Part shown: positions 32,694-44,619 of the stretch, one piece after another | Position numbering within the stretch: position 1 is the first letter of the stretch | How the letters are laid out: the number at the start of each line of letters is the position of its first letter | Origin: Harmothoe impar | Lineage: Eukaryota > Annelida > Polychaeta > Phyllodocida > Polynoidae | DNA: 64,000 bases | Direction of reading: 5' to 3' | Assembly (NCBI GenBank): GCA_947462335.1 | Contig: OX381715.1 | Span: forward strand, 45,911,472-45,975,471 | Program-made: the position numbers and the translations under genes | The notes under the pieces: model-generated | Told to the model about the DNA's origin: nothing | The model's input: the letters and a program-made list of their open reading frames with translations, nothing else | Databases searched by the model: none

Positions 32694-32714
32694 GGTCAGT
32701 AATGTACAGACGAC

Positions 32715-32780
32715 ATGGCTGTGTGGTCCAAGCACTGGTACATGAGTCTTACCATCATAGGTTCGAGTCTTGGGTATTTG
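32715..32780 (+). repeat. tRNA-like segment with B box
   Basis: CTGTGTGGTCCAAGCACTGG followed 35 bases on by GGTTCGAGTCTTGG resembles A-box and B-box parts of a tRNA-derived sequence. It does not fold as a complete tRNA by eye. Confidence 0.4.
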
Positions 32781-32852
32781 GGTGACTTTTAGTGTATACG
32801 TAACAACGATGGTCACCCAAACCATCTCCTAACTTTTTCCAAACCTATTGCA

Positions 32853-33263
32853 GGGATGCCAAGTGTTACGATTTTTTCGTAATTTTACGATTTTTGACCC
32901 CTATTACGCCCATTACGATTTTAACCATCAAATTACGATTTTCAAGCATCTCTGCTGACGTATGGAATAATAGCCTTCACACATACTCAAAATTTGATTA
33001 AAACTAGATTTTTGTTAGTCAAACAGGTGTAGAATTATAACATTGCACATTGAGGAGCAAAAACAATCAATTAATCATTTATCATGAGCCAGACTACAAC
33101 TTTACAGAGTCATTAAAATCCATTCATGCATCATGCTGACCCTTCAAAAATGTAATTATGTTGTTACGATTTTTGTTACGATTTCAGTCAAAAATTGTTA
33201 CGATTTTGGGGTCCAAAAATCGTAAGAAATACGATTTTGGGGTGGGGTAACTTGGCATCCCTG
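32853..33263. mobile_element. hAT-like MITE with GGGATGCCAAG ends, nested
   Basis: GGGATGCCAAG and CTTGGCATCCC are inverted ends. CTATTGCA flanks on both sides (32845-32852 and 33264-33271), a perfect 8-base duplication. Near each end are several copies of TTACGATTTTT or its complement. It is nested in the AACGTTT element, so it inserted later. Confidence 0.9.
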
Positions 33264-33639
33264 CTATTGCAAATGTTTTCTAAACGTTTTCTAGACGTTT
33301 ATAATACGTTCTAAAGAAAATTTTTGGTTAACCTTTATCCCAACGTTTTCCTCCAAACCATGTAGGAACGTTTGCAAACGTTTGGAAAACGTTTGTTGTT
33401 AGCTGGGTAGGGGCCTGAGGCCCCCCGGAAAATCCCTAAAAATTTAATCTTCTGGATTGACAAGGTCAGTAAATTCCATATTTTTCGGAATATCATGTAG
33501 GGGCCTAATCTGTTTGAAACCACTTTGTAAGCGCCAATTTAATAGGCAAATTACTAATTTTCCGTTGGCCTTTGGGGCCACAGGCCACAGGCCCCCTCAG
33601 TGACCCCCTATAGATGAACATCGTGTTTTCCTTACTGAT

Positions 33640-34100
33640 AGGCCTATTGGACATGGGCATTTAGATCTTAAAATTGATATGTGACATGGGGACCCTCCCC
33701 CCCCCCCCACCAAGGGTCCCCCATAAATTTTAATGAGATACTGGGTAACTGTTACGTGTAGGGCTTATTAGTAGGCCTATTTTTAAAGTCAAAGCTTATA
33801 GTGACAAATTGACAAGAGATTTTTGGTAGTGACAACTGACAAGTCCATTTCTTATAATGGACAAGTTCTGGGACGAGTGAGTGGCTGCAGATGGGTCAAA
33901 AGCGACCTGGCGAAGTGGGGTGTTTTCTAAGTGACCTAGCGACCTGGTAAAATAATTTAAGCGACCTTTTGGAAAAGTTTGACTATAGGATAAATGGTCT
34001 AAAAAAGCGACTTTGTGACATGGGATCGTTTATTTCGGCAACTTTCGGACCTGAGGGGCGGACCCCTCTGCACCCCCAAGTGACATGGGACGCCCCCCAC
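33640..34100. repeat. GACATGG/GACCTGG dispersed repeat, copy
   Basis: This is the counterpart of 29440-29640, from AGATGGGTCAAAAGCGACCT to ACCCCTCTGCACCC, preceded by GTGACAAATTGACAAG and by a GGGACCCTCCCCCC block like that at 27660. Frames seen here have no domain. Confidence 0.6.
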
Positions 34101-34109
34101 CCCCACCCC

Positions 34110-36210
34110 TGTCTGGGGCCCTACAAACGTGTTGTTAGCCCTCCACCCCTCTCCACCTACCCTAGTGACGTAACCGCGCTCTACACAGTGACCTCCCTCA
34201 GCAAGCCGAAGCACATGCATGCATGTCTATACCGTTAAACCTACAGGTAAGGCTCTGTCACTCGGCCTTTGGCTTTGGCACTGTCAATTCCGATACTACT
34301 CTTTCACTCCACCTACACTGTCCTTTCTCCATCCTCACTCCAGCGACATGTGGCCCTCTCCCAATAGGCCCAAGACCTACTTAACTTCAGCTCAAGCACC
34401 AAACGCAACAAATTTGCGGCGGTGGATCACCGGCTTAGCCGTATCAGGACGGTTTGTAGACTGATCTTGTACCATCCCACCCCGATCCCACCCCGGGCTT
34501 CCCACGCGTCAACTCCCGGCATCAACCCCGCCCCGGGCCCCACTAGACTCGTAGCCTACATTCAGTCACCAAGTCTGTCTTCGCCCCGATTCTATATGCC
34601 TATAGCAGGGATGTGGAGTTGGAGTTGGAGGTACGAGTCTAAGCTAAGCCTGGGCAGATTATTCTTGTCGCTAGTCACACTTACAAGAGTCAGATTGTAA
34701 TGCGGCAATCTATCTCTTACATGGTACCCCGGACCGGGGAGAACTACTTGCCATGTGCGCGGATCTGTCAGATTTTCTAACTTTTTAGAGAGACCTTGTC
34801 ACCTACTTATCTGGCCATAATCTACTTTAGACAAGATTCATTTGTCAATATCTAACCTAAAATGGGTCATGATAATTGTAGAACAGCCTCTGGCGACTTT
34901 GACATCTAGCCTTGTTTGTAAACAACATTTTGAAATCTCAACTGCCATGGCCGAAATTGTAGTCCAAATTTAGCTAAATATTTGTCATTTATAACCTCTA
35001 TTGTGGCATATTTAGTTAGAATATAGTATTCTCAGTTGATTTCAATCGAGATTGCTTCCTATTTAGTGAAGCATTCTAGCTTTATAGCTGTAAAACAGGC
35101 GGACTACATTTTGTAATGTATGTGCACACAGACTTCGCTGTAAAAGGTCGCGTGAGGATACACCCACCATGTGAAGTGGTCCATAATGACCGAGTCAAGT
35201 CCCGCATTTGAGTTGACGAGGTTGCCCGGATGGTCGCTAGTCACTGTGTAGTTTGTAGCATATTAGGGCCCTGCACATGGTCATGGGCGATATTACAGGA
35301 CGGATCAGGTTCCACTTTTTTTAACCAGAAAATAAAGCTAAATCAAGTACCATAGATATTAATTATAGCATAATTTGAATGACAAATACCTAGACATCAT
35401 GCCTACATGTAACAGAACAGTGGATGTCAAACCATATCACAGATCAGATAGGATATAAATTCAGTACCTACCTCATTTCTGTCCTGTCTGCCATAATGAG
35501 GTTCCTCTGTGGGGCACCAGTGAAGCTCCAGGCAGATGCTCAGCTGAGGAATGTGCTTGGAGATAGAAATTGATCTTGCCTTGCATGGGTCTAGGGGTTA
35601 GACATTATGCCTAACACATTAGAGAACTTTTATCTAACCATTAGCCAAAACCGATAACTAGGAAAAACTAGCGATTTCTCCCAATGTATATTAGAAATAC
35701 CAACTTAGATTTTTTTCTGTGTACAGGCTCGCAGACTGTTCGACAGATTGGCGGTTCGACAGAATTTCCGAGATTCGGGGACTATTGGACAGGACAGTTC
35801 GCCAGATTTTGTTTTTCAGCAAGACTACTCGACAGATTTCACGTACACATATTTATTTCATGGTGAATACGGTCTATCAATGTTAAAGCAATGGGATGGC
35901 CGTTCCTACGGGAGCGTGCAATGACCCTAGGCTGTATTGCATTTCTATATAGAGATATGGCAAAAGCCCAATTATCTTTCACACAATTGATACAGGAATA
36001 CTCACTATATCCAAATATCAACAATATAGGCCTTCATGTATTATTATTTTGAGAATCACATTGATAGTTTTCATTTCCATTTGTCACATTTTGCTTAACG
36101 ATATAGCTTAGCTTAACATCTAAAGAGTATTTCAGAACTTCATGTCAGAATTACAATAGGCATTTATGTATAGGTATCCAACTTGAAAAACGTAATCTGT
36201 CGAATGTGGA
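34110..36210. other. No gene recognised
   Basis: Open frames up to 92 codons at 34219-34700 are Pro/Thr-rich and lack splice or domain support. The rest is A+T-rich and unstructured as far as I can see. Confidence 0.45.
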
Positions 36211-36216
36211 ATATTA

Positions 36217-36320
36217 AGGGAATAATACATGAATAAGCAAACACGAGGGCTGGTTATCCATGGCTCGAGGCGCAGGCAAGTGTCTTAGACATGGATAACC
36301 AGCCCTTTATTATTATTCCG
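36217..36320. mobile_element. Small palindromic MITE
   Basis: AGGGCTGGTTATCCATG (36246) and CATGGATAACCAGCCCT (ending 36306) are perfect 17-base inverted repeats around a 27-base centre. GGAATAATA and TATTATTCC lie outside them as weaker outer arms. Confidence 0.75.
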
Positions 36321-36762
36321 TTTCTACCACAGATATAATATTCAAAGAAAAAAAGAATCAGATTGATTTCACCCTAAAACTTGCGTTTTTAATGAAAACC
36401 CACCATGTGACGTCATAGCAGTGCGATTATCCACTGCTAATGCACGGTTGTTATCAAGTTTAGGCACTGGTTTTGAGTGCTTAAAGTATGTACCCGGAAT
36501 GAGTCGCGAATCACTGGGGAAGGGGAGTACTAGGATCAGCCCTATGTCACTGCTAGGATCGGCCTGTCTGAAACAACACAATTCCATTTGCCTCAGCAAC
36601 AATGCATGGTGGCAAATATATACATGACTGTACATATCAACGTGAAACATGGATACAAGATAAGCTGGCTGGATGCCTACCGGGCCTGTCGCAACAAGTT
36701 GGACCAGGTCCATATCAAAGTTATCAAGGTGTATCCTTACTTTGCAGGATGTTGCTGATGTC

Positions 36763-36945
36763 ACTATACATGGGTCCCCAAATAATTGACTTGTCGCCGC
36801 ATCGATATTCAGCAAAAGGGCCGTGTCGCCATGTCGATTTTTAGCTACTGCTTTATGGTCTATTTCACTGTATCCATCGATTTTCAAAGGGCCATGTCGC
36901 TCGTGTCGATTTTTAAAAGGGCCGTGTCGGTGGTGTCAATTCTTA
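36763..36945. mobile_element. CGACACGG-family MITE, copy 2 (degraded)
   Basis: It begins ATACATGGGTCCCCAAATAA and carries GGGCCGTGTCGCCATGTCG and TGTCGATTTTTAAAAGGG, the complement of the motifs in the 951-1171 copy. The right terminus is worn. The minus-strand frame that overlaps it is not a gene. Confidence 0.7.
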
Positions 36946-37577
36946 ACCCCTGATGTAATTCTTCTGCACTACTGAACACAATAACAGCAGAACAGACTAG
37001 ACCCACAGAGGTAGCTACAAATCACAATGTACTGCGTTTATTTTGGGTTGAACCAAAAACTCTGGCAGGTAGTTTGGTGGGCTGGATCAGCCTGCGACCT
37101 TCCGAAGAGATTACACAGTGACCTCCTCCGGAGGATGTATAGACTTAAAGACTGACCTCTAAAGATGGTGGTCTGCATTTATACAAGTGCCTAGAATAGC
37201 ACGGGATCATAATATTCAGCCTTCTTTCCAAACAGTAGGGTATACCAAAAGGATATAGTATATAGCGTCCGGAGAGTGGGACACAGATACTCTATGCTGT
37301 GGGTGTTGGGGATAGACGGCGATAAGGCCCGCAATAATGAGGCATAACGCAGGGTTAGGGCCGGTATTGTGAGGACGCACAGAACCTGGGGTCATATGTG
37401 TAGCTTTAAACATTAGGGGCCTAGTTAGAGAATTGATATTATCGATATTTGACCACACACGGGGGCATAGTGTCTATATACAAGTATGGTATGGTGTAAG
37501 GGTATAGGGGAGTCACCTGCGGATGAATACTTTATCAATGTATGGTCATGTAACACACAGCTCAGGCGTGTACATTA

Positions 37578-37688
37578 ATGTATGTATGTATGTATGTATG
37601 TATGTATGTATGTATGTATGTATGTATGTATGTATGTATGTATGTATGTATGTATGTATGTATGTATGTATGTATGTATGTATGTATA
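37578..37688. repeat. (ATGT)n tetranucleotide microsatellite
   Basis: About 27 uninterrupted copies of GTAT/ATGT. It yields an artefactual frame of repeated MYVC. Confidence 0.97.
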
Positions 37689-37689
37689 G

Positions 37690-39160
37690 GGAGGAGAGCC
37701 TACATGGCATGGGAGCCGCCATTTTCTATCTGTCCCCTGACTCAGAGCAGTGCATTGTGGGGAAATATGTTATGAGCCACTGTTCACACCTAGGAACAAT
37801 GGCCACAGATAGCACTGATAACATTGATGTGTGGCATCCTACCCCTATCTTAATCACCTTAATCACCTCCCCATTGTCTCAAGTGTGAAGTGAGGGACTT
37901 AGCCTGATTGGGAGACAATGCATTGAATACACTCTGACTGTCATGACATGTGGTCACCAACTGAGGTGTTAATGCTCTATTTCTCTGAGATTCAAGATAT
38001 TCATATTGCTGTAAGCTTATTTAATTAAAGGCTATTTAATGGGGAAAAGATTGATCTAATTTATACAGAAGATAAACATATAGTAAATGAGAGAGAACCC
38101 TCCAAAGTAAATTTCACAAAGAGGGAAAATGGACGCTTGACACACGACTACCTGAGCCCCCTGGTCCATGCCTCTAGAACCTGCATAGCATCTCCCCCGT
38201 ATACCTTTCATGTAAATTATATTTATGTTTATTACTAGGTGGTGTGACAGAAAATCTGGAAAATGAGAATTCTCACATTGTTGATATGTTGATATGTTTA
38301 TGTCATTAAGTATCATCTCATTAATCCATCTTTCCCCTGCTCTCAGCAACATGCATCCAGGAAGTCTACATGTGGTATATGTGAAAATATTGTGAAAACG
38401 GCTGTGCCAATGGTCAGATGGTCCCTTCTACCACTGCAGGTTTGCATTGGAAAACAATACGTCTTGATTGTATGGACATTGAATGCATTATCTGAAAAAA
38501 AACTGTTAAAACAAACAAACAAACTACTATGGAGTATAGGGGTATGATGGCGGCTGTCTTTTCTCATGCATTGCTGGACATTGTCTGCTGGGGCCAATTG
38601 AGCTCATACTCTTCCACCACACACTGGGCTCTAATCAGCCGATATTATATAGAATGTATGTATGGCCTCAAACGGCCGACCCCCCCCCCCCCCCCCCCCC
38701 CAGTGGGTGAACGGTGGTGTTGATTGCTGACTGCCAGCACCCGCTGTGGGCGACTGGCTTTACCCTCTTTTGCCCCGTTATACAGTACCAGTTTTTCTTG
38801 TTGGCCCTATAGGCCAGATATATGACGCCTCCCTCCATTCAGCAGCTCCTGGACATGCGCTGTGCACTGGGTAGCTATGGCGGCATAACCGCACAACCCG
38901 CCAGGGCAATATCTGGCCGACGAAATGGTTTTTGTTGACCGTTTCTGTTTTGCTAGGTTTAATGCATTACTTTTGTTATTGCATTATTAACCCACATAAA
39001 ACTAATTTGAAAAGAGGAAATGGCTGACACGCTCCATTCCATCGGCCAGAATACAACCGGCTTATGCTAGTAGCGATATCATGAATTAAAGCTGGATGTC
39101 CACTAGCCAATAGATTGGTGCCCGTGGGCCATAAAAGCAGACACATCTTAAAGCCAGCCA
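37690..39160. other. No gene recognised
   Basis: A C homopolymer of about 22 bases lies at 38680-38701. The small frames have no recognisable domain. Confidence 0.5.
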
Positions 39161-39177
39161 TCCACCAGTCCACAAAT

Positions 39178-39363
39178 CAACACGATTGACACGGAAACAC
39201 AGCCCTTTTAAAATCGATGCGGGCGACATGGCCCCTTTAAAAGTCGATGGACACAGTCAAATAGACCATAATGCACTAGATAAAAATCGACATGGCAACA
39301 CAGCCCTTTTGCTAAATATCGATGCGGCGACACAGTCAATTATTTAGGGGCCCATGTATAGTC
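39178..39363. mobile_element. CGACACGG-family MITE, copy 3 (degraded)
   Basis: It contains CGATTGACACGGAAACACAG, AAAATCGATGCGGGCGACAT and AAAAATCGACATGGCAACAC, with GGGGCCCATGTATAGTCACC at the right end matching the family terminus. The left terminus is lost. Confidence 0.7.
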
Positions 39364-39588
39364 ACCAGAATCAAGTGTCCAACTCAAGGTACATGTGGTC
39401 GACTCTAGCCGAATCTACCCTATATCTAATACAACGAAGAAAACTATTGAATATCTTTTTAAAACAGGTTGATAAACATTGTCAAAGTTATCATGAAGAT
39501 TGATTCAATATTGACATTAGATGCCAATGTACCACATTAGATCAGCTTTCAATGGCCGAGGTTTAATTATGGTCCATACATCATAGGG

Positions 39589-39859
39589 CTGTGTCTTGGG
39601 CCAATATAAACGTCTCTGACCGGGTGCCATCTGTGACCGGCTTGATAGAAAACGGTTTGTTCAGGGCAGATGAATATATAAATGGGCTATACATTGCTGA
39701 TTTAAAGTGTTACATGTATAGCATCCATTAACCTTTTCAACCCATTTATATCATCATATGCCCTCAATAAACCATTTTCTATCAAGCCGGTCAAAGATGG
39801 CACCCAGTCAAAGACGGCACCCGCCAACGTTTACATTGGCCCGATCTCATGAGACACAT
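39589..39859. mobile_element. GACCGGGTGCC-family hAT-like MITE, copy 2
   Basis: CTGTGTCTTGGGCCAATATA opens it and CATTGGCCCGATCTCATGAG then ACACAT closes it. TCATAGGG and CCATAGGT flank it (6 of 8). Subterminal 17-mers (TGACCGGGTGCCATCTG and inverse) number about two per side. Inner arms TTGATAGAAAACGG and its complement are also inverted. Confidence 0.85.
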
Positions 39860-40005
39860 CCATAGGTGATTCAATATCAACCAGCAGTTAACCAGCACAG
39901 ATGGCCTATCAAATTGACGTAACCTTCACATAGTCAAACTGCAATAGTAATATATGATCAGCTGCTGGTTGGAAAGCTGTGGGGCTTCATGGACCTCACC
40001 AGGCC

Positions 40006-40250
40006 CGTGATGGGACGTCAGCTGTGGGGCTGTGATGGGACGTCGGCTGTGGGGCTGTGATGGGACGTCGGCTGTGGGGCTGTGATGGGACGTCGGCTGT
40101 GGGGCTGTGATGGGACGTCGGCTGTGGGGCTGTGATGGGACGTCGGCTGTGGGGCTGTGATGGGACGTCGGCTGTGGGGCTGTGATGGGACGTCGGCTGT
40201 GGGGCTGTGATGGGACGTCGGCTGTGGGGCTGTGATGGGACGTCAGCTGT
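40006..40250. repeat. 25-bp minisatellite, about 10 copies
   Basis: The unit GCTGTGGGGCTGTGATGGGA then CGTCG is repeated almost without change. Only the first and last copies differ. The low divergence suggests recent expansion. Confidence 0.95.
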
Positions 40251-41475
40251 CAGAATTACTATTTTTTGTGTGTAGAAGGTGCTGAGGTGTTAATATCCTT
40301 GTCCCTCTGTAAGAACACCCCCCCCCCCCCCCCACACACACATTTATCAATGACTGCTTCCCCCTTGCAGCAAGGCGGTAGTAGCGGGTGGTGTGTACAC
40401 CTGGAGGCATGATTCAGTGTTCGTGACAGGGATGGGGCCAGTTATCAGCAGGGATGGAGTTCCACCCCGGCACCCCCACCCACCTAGCTGACATCCAGTG
40501 GCCCCTGGATAGAGGCAGCCAACAAGTTGTGGCGTTAATGTGCTTGTCTGCCCTGAAAGCCAACCGTGACGAATTGTTGCAGAGAGGCTGGGGAGAGGGA
40601 GCTGCCAATGGCGTTGTGTATAGTTTGGTGTGTGTACAAACACAGATTCCTGACATGGTCATACCACAGCAGGCTACCCCAGTCCATCAACAACAACGGA
40701 CTCACATTTCTCATGTCGTTAAAACAAACATACCTTACTACTCCCCCTCACTTCCTGCAGTAAACAAGCAACATTAATTACCACACCACTCTCTGCATGT
40801 TGCATGCTATCCACTTCAAACCAACATATTATTACATCAGACTGAATCAGGCATGTAGCAGTGTCCAACACGCCACACCCAGCTTATACAACTTTCTATA
40901 TCCTACAAGGTATGGCGATTGCTATTCACATAGGACTACACCAGTCTTTTACTTTCTACTGGGCTCCAAGCGGTCGAATTTATATGGGATGTGTGTGAAA
41001 TGTAGCTTTATCTGTCAGTCTGAGAGTTAGCAGTCAGCAAGCTGCCATATCTGTCAGTCTGAGAGTCAACAAGCTGCCTTATCTGTCAGTCTGAGAGTCA
41101 GCAATCAGCAATCTGGAGAATTGGACAGGTCAACATTCAATAATGTGGCCAAGTTCTCTAGCTGAGGAAGGATGTCAAGTGGATCACGCAATACCTAAAA
41201 GAAACCATTGATTATGGAATTATGGACACCAAAGATCAAACGAAATCATTGTTTCACACTGTGATGGTGGGCTGGGGACAGAAATTATATGTACCAAAGA
41301 TCCACAGGTAGTTCAGCCTCCGCTCTGGCTGGAGCACCAAAAGTTAAGCTGAAGGAATCGCGAGTGGCTATGTCTCACCACCTTGGGCCACCATAAAAAT
41401 AAGATTAAAAAAAAATTCTTCTTTGATAGGTAAGGGTTAAAATAAAGAAAATGGCGGTGGCTATAACTCCTTATA
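40251..41475. other. No gene; a short tandem repeat inside
   Basis: A C run is at 40317-40333. At about 41008-41110 there are three units of TATCTGTCAGTCTGAGAGT followed by CAGCAA-type tails. The 107-codon frame at 40454 shows no domain. Confidence 0.55.
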
Positions 41476-43290
41476 GGGTAGATTCACCACTTTCGGACAC
41501 TTGTTGACACTACAAAACTGACCCATATTCTCTGGGCTACAGTATTCCATGCAGAGCTATTGTTATGATGCTTTCGGAGAGAGGAGTGTCAAAACAGTAT
41601 ATATCCATCCACTAATTAATGGCTTTTTATGCATTATAATATAAAATATTCTTCATCAAATTTCACCTCATTTCGGACACTCTGAATTCCCTTTCCCTTT
41701 TTTAAGTACTAGGGAGAAATTTACCTTGCTATGACGGCAAGCAAAGCATAATCTATCCAGGGTTTTAAATATAACTAAAGATATTCAACACATCTACATT
41801 TGAAATATACTTTCAACACAATTAAACCTGTCCAATATAGAAAATCTACAAATACTTCCTTTATACTGAGAAAATTTGATATTTTCTCACCCATGGAATT
41901 TGAGGATTTTCATTGAGTAATATAGAATTGATATTTTATACTGGCAGAGTTATTGCTTTGTGTCCCCTATATTTATGGAAAAGAGAAAACACAATGCACA
42001 GTGATGTCCGTCTTATGGTGAAATTTTATCAATCTTTAAAGTGTCTGCAAATGTTATCTCTGGGAAAATACTGTACATTTTGTTGCTGTACTATACTTCA
42101 AAATACATATACCTTTTGGTCCAGGATTGGTTTTATTGCCTGGGTGTGGATGTTATATTGTAATTTAGCATCACAGCACACCTGTCCGACTTGGGATACC
42201 ATGTCATTCTACAAATATGGCATTAGCTGCTCACCACGAAACAGGCCTACTTCAGTGCATGATCATGCACAGATGATACTGATTTGCGTACACATCATTT
42301 TATTTATTGGTAAGAAGAACATTTGGATTTTACTATGATATGCACATATACACTGTTACAAATTACCGTTGATTATACAGAGATTCACCATTAAATTTAA
42401 CGTTGCATCACCGTTACCCGATATTACGCTGAGGCAGCGTCAACCCAATTGCTTTTACAGTGAATCTCCGTAAACCGTTACGGTAAAGCACTGCTATTTC
42501 CTCTACAGTGAAATTCCGTAGTATAGGAAGTTCAATCTTTTCCAACCAGGTGGTAGCCTAGTTCCAGAGGAGATTTCTCTGAAGCTTCAACAATAAAAAG
42601 TGGACTAAATCTTTTAGAAATCAAATAGTTCTCGATTACCTTTTTCAATACAGCAACAACATTCTAGTCTAAACCTAAGCTTGATAGAACATTCATAATG
42701 AATAAATAATTAACCCTTGTGGGACACCGGCAAGTAGTTTGGATACCATAGACACCTTGTGTGTGGTAATGTGAAAGATATATATATGGTTATTACTGGA
42801 GTTGCTGTTTTATAACAATCCTAGCATACTTCTACTTGTAGATTGTAATGGTAATGTGATATGAGACATTTATCTATGTCTAATGGTGGTTAATTCATGG
42901 TAATTATGAATTCCAGTCACAAAGATGTCTTTCTGAATTGGACATGCAGCCAAATCAGACGTGGGGGATAATTATAGTGAATTGAGAACATAATTATGAC
43001 TACAGAATAATCTGTCTACGCAAATCACTACATAAAAGAAATAAACCTTAAACATTTGAGCCGCTGCAATGGCTAATTAAGCCTCTTTAGTCATTGTTAA
43101 AAATAACGGTAAAAAACGGTGACCCCAAAATAAACGGTGAAAGCTTGGCATCCATTGTTGCCAGTGAATCACCGCTTTTTCTATGGGGGATTTTTAACAG
43201 TGTAGGACATAGAATTTACCATATATCATGATTTTTAATGCTAAAAGTGTCCGACTTAAGGTGTGTGTCCGTCTTTGGGTGAATCCAGCC
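41476..43290. mobile_element. Element with GGGTAGATTCACC ends, split by a nested element
   Basis: The left end GGGTAGATTCACCACTTTCG then GACAC and the right end GTGTCCGTCTTTGGGTGAAT then CCAGCC are imperfect inverted repeats, with TATA-like bases outside (TA duplication possible). A 141-codon plus-strand frame (41913-42338) inside has no recognisable transposase motif. A second element occupies 42351-43202. Confidence 0.65.
42351..43202. mobile_element. Nested element with CACTGTTA termini
   Basis: CACTGTTA and TAACAGTG are inverted ends with TA on both sides, the pattern of Tc1/mariner-type MITEs. Subterminal words ATTACCGTTG, ATCACCGTTA and ACGGTAAAAAACGGTGA are rich in ACCGTT and its complement. 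It interrupts the 41476-43290 element. Confidence 0.72.
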
Positions 43291-43302
43291 TATATCTTCA
43301 CC

Positions 43303-43439
43303 TGCTCTAAATAAACCTTTTTCTGTCAGGGGGTCAAAGATGGCACCTGGTCAAACACGTCACCTGGTCAAAGATGGCACCCGGTCAAAGACGTCACCCG
43401 GTCAAAGACGTTCACATTGGCCTAAAGTGGTGAGACACG
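43303..43439. mobile_element. GACCGGGTGCC-family MITE, right half only
   Basis: Four to five tandem GGTCAAAGATGGCACCC-like units end in ACATTGGCCTAAAGTGGTGA then GACACG, the family's right terminus. The left half is missing. It abuts the right end of the preceding element. Confidence 0.75.
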
Positions 43440-43591
43440 GCAGAGTAGTTATGTGTAGCTCTATTCAGTATTGACAGTATTGATGGTGAAATATAGATGA
43501 GGCATCAACTGCAAAGAAGGCAGTGTAGTTGTGTGAACCTCTGAACTACCTAGATGGCCGCATAGAAGACGTTTTGCTATAACAGGGCGTA

Positions 43592-43780
43592 CACTGCAAA
43601 TAATTAGTGTACGTAGTGTAGAATCTACTTACATCTACAGGAGAATCTAATGTAGTATGGATTTACAGTAGACTCTACTGTAGATTTACAGTTGATTCTA
43701 CTGTTTACCTACAATAAACGGTACACCTACACTAGAATCTACTGTACACTTACAAAAATGGCAGGCAACTTTTTACAGTG
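43592..43780. mobile_element. Possible MITE with CACTGCAAA / TTTTACAGTG ends
   Basis: The ends are inverted with mismatches. TA precedes the left end and CA follows the right. Inside, AGATTCTACTGTAGATTTAC and similar phrases repeat in both orientations. Confidence 0.5.
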
Positions 43781-43860
43781 CACGGAAAAACATTGTTTTC
43801 GTCAGCAGATCGCATTACCTGACTTTGACATGGTCTGCTTCTGTATCTAGTACATGGTTA

Positions 43861-44176
43861 GGGAGTGATCATTTTTTAACAACAGGGGGGGGGTGGTGGG
43901 TTTCCGCGCGGAGCGCGCGTAATTTTTTACACCCCCCCCGGTCAAGGGGTCAAAATTTTTTACCCCCCCCCCTTAGGGTCGAAAATCGGCTCGCGCGCGG
44001 CCCTTTGAAGCATAGTAACGCGCGGGCTTTTTGGCTCAAAACAGGTCAAATTTTTTTGCCCCCCCCCCAAGAGGGGTCCAAATTTTTTTGCCCCCCCCCG
44101 GTCAAGGGGTCCAAATTTTTTTGCCCCCCCCCAAACCCACCACCCCCCCCCCTGTTGATAATAAATGATCACTCCC
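43861..44176. mobile_element. PIF/Harbinger-like MITE, complete copy
   Basis: GGGAGTGATCATTTTTTAAC (left) and its inverse AATGATCACTCCC (right) are terminal repeats that continue through a G run and GGTGGTGGGTTT. TTA lies on both sides, matching the TWA duplication of PIF/Harbinger transposons. The interior alternates CCCCCCCC runs with GGTCAAGGGGTCCAAATTTT. Plus- and minus-strand frames here are artefacts. Confidence 0.9.
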
Positions 44177-44619
44177 TTACCTCAGGGCCCAATCAGGGTC
44201 CCGTATATCAGAGTGTGAGCAGTGCAACGTGAAGTCATTGATGTAAGGTATTTCAAGCAGATACTTAGCCAAGATAACAGCCTAATGTGTAATGTTTAGA
44301 TAAAGGTAGAGTTTGACATACATTCCTTATCTATTATCTTGGTTATATTCGTAATTGTATAAATTGAACTGAATAATTAGTCTTAATACATGAGCCCATA
44401 TAAATTAGAATACATGTAGTTCAATAACGGGAGAGCACTTTTTCTTTATCGGTCTTTTGGGCAGACCACATCTTGGAAGCTAAGGTGTAAAATACCTCAG
44501 ACTCGAGAAAATTGTCTGAATGGGAAACTATTGCTAAAGAAATATATATGAAAAATAACTTTCCTGGGCCAAAGAGGAGCATTTCCTCAGGCTTGAGGGT
44601 GTGCTCATTTTTCAAACAA

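Larger units (their letters stand above)
31310..33407. mobile_element. 2.1-kb element with CCCAGCTAACA termini and AACGTT-rich ends
   Basis: CCCAGCTAACA and TGTTAGCTGGG are the inverted ends, with TA on each side (31308-31309, 33408-33409) as a possible mariner-type duplication. Both subterminal regions are dense in AACGTTT words (for example GCAAACGTTTGCAAAAACG and GCAAACGTTTGGAAAACG). There is no transposase. The interior holds tRNA-like segments, a 30-base-arm hairpin, a GGGACC palindromic element and a nested hAT-like MITE. Related ends are at 59269-59412 and perhaps 44760-45025. Confidence 0.8.

Noticed and set aside
36369..36887. Minus-strand frame of 172 codons
   Set aside because: It reads into a CGACACGG-family MITE and has no domain or splice support.
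41913..42338. Plus-strand frame of 141 codons
   Set aside because: It lies inside a mobile element and crosses into its A+T-rich interior; no transposase motif is visible.
43825..44232. Plus-strand frame of 135 codons
   Set aside because: It spans the Harbinger-like MITE and its poly-C runs.
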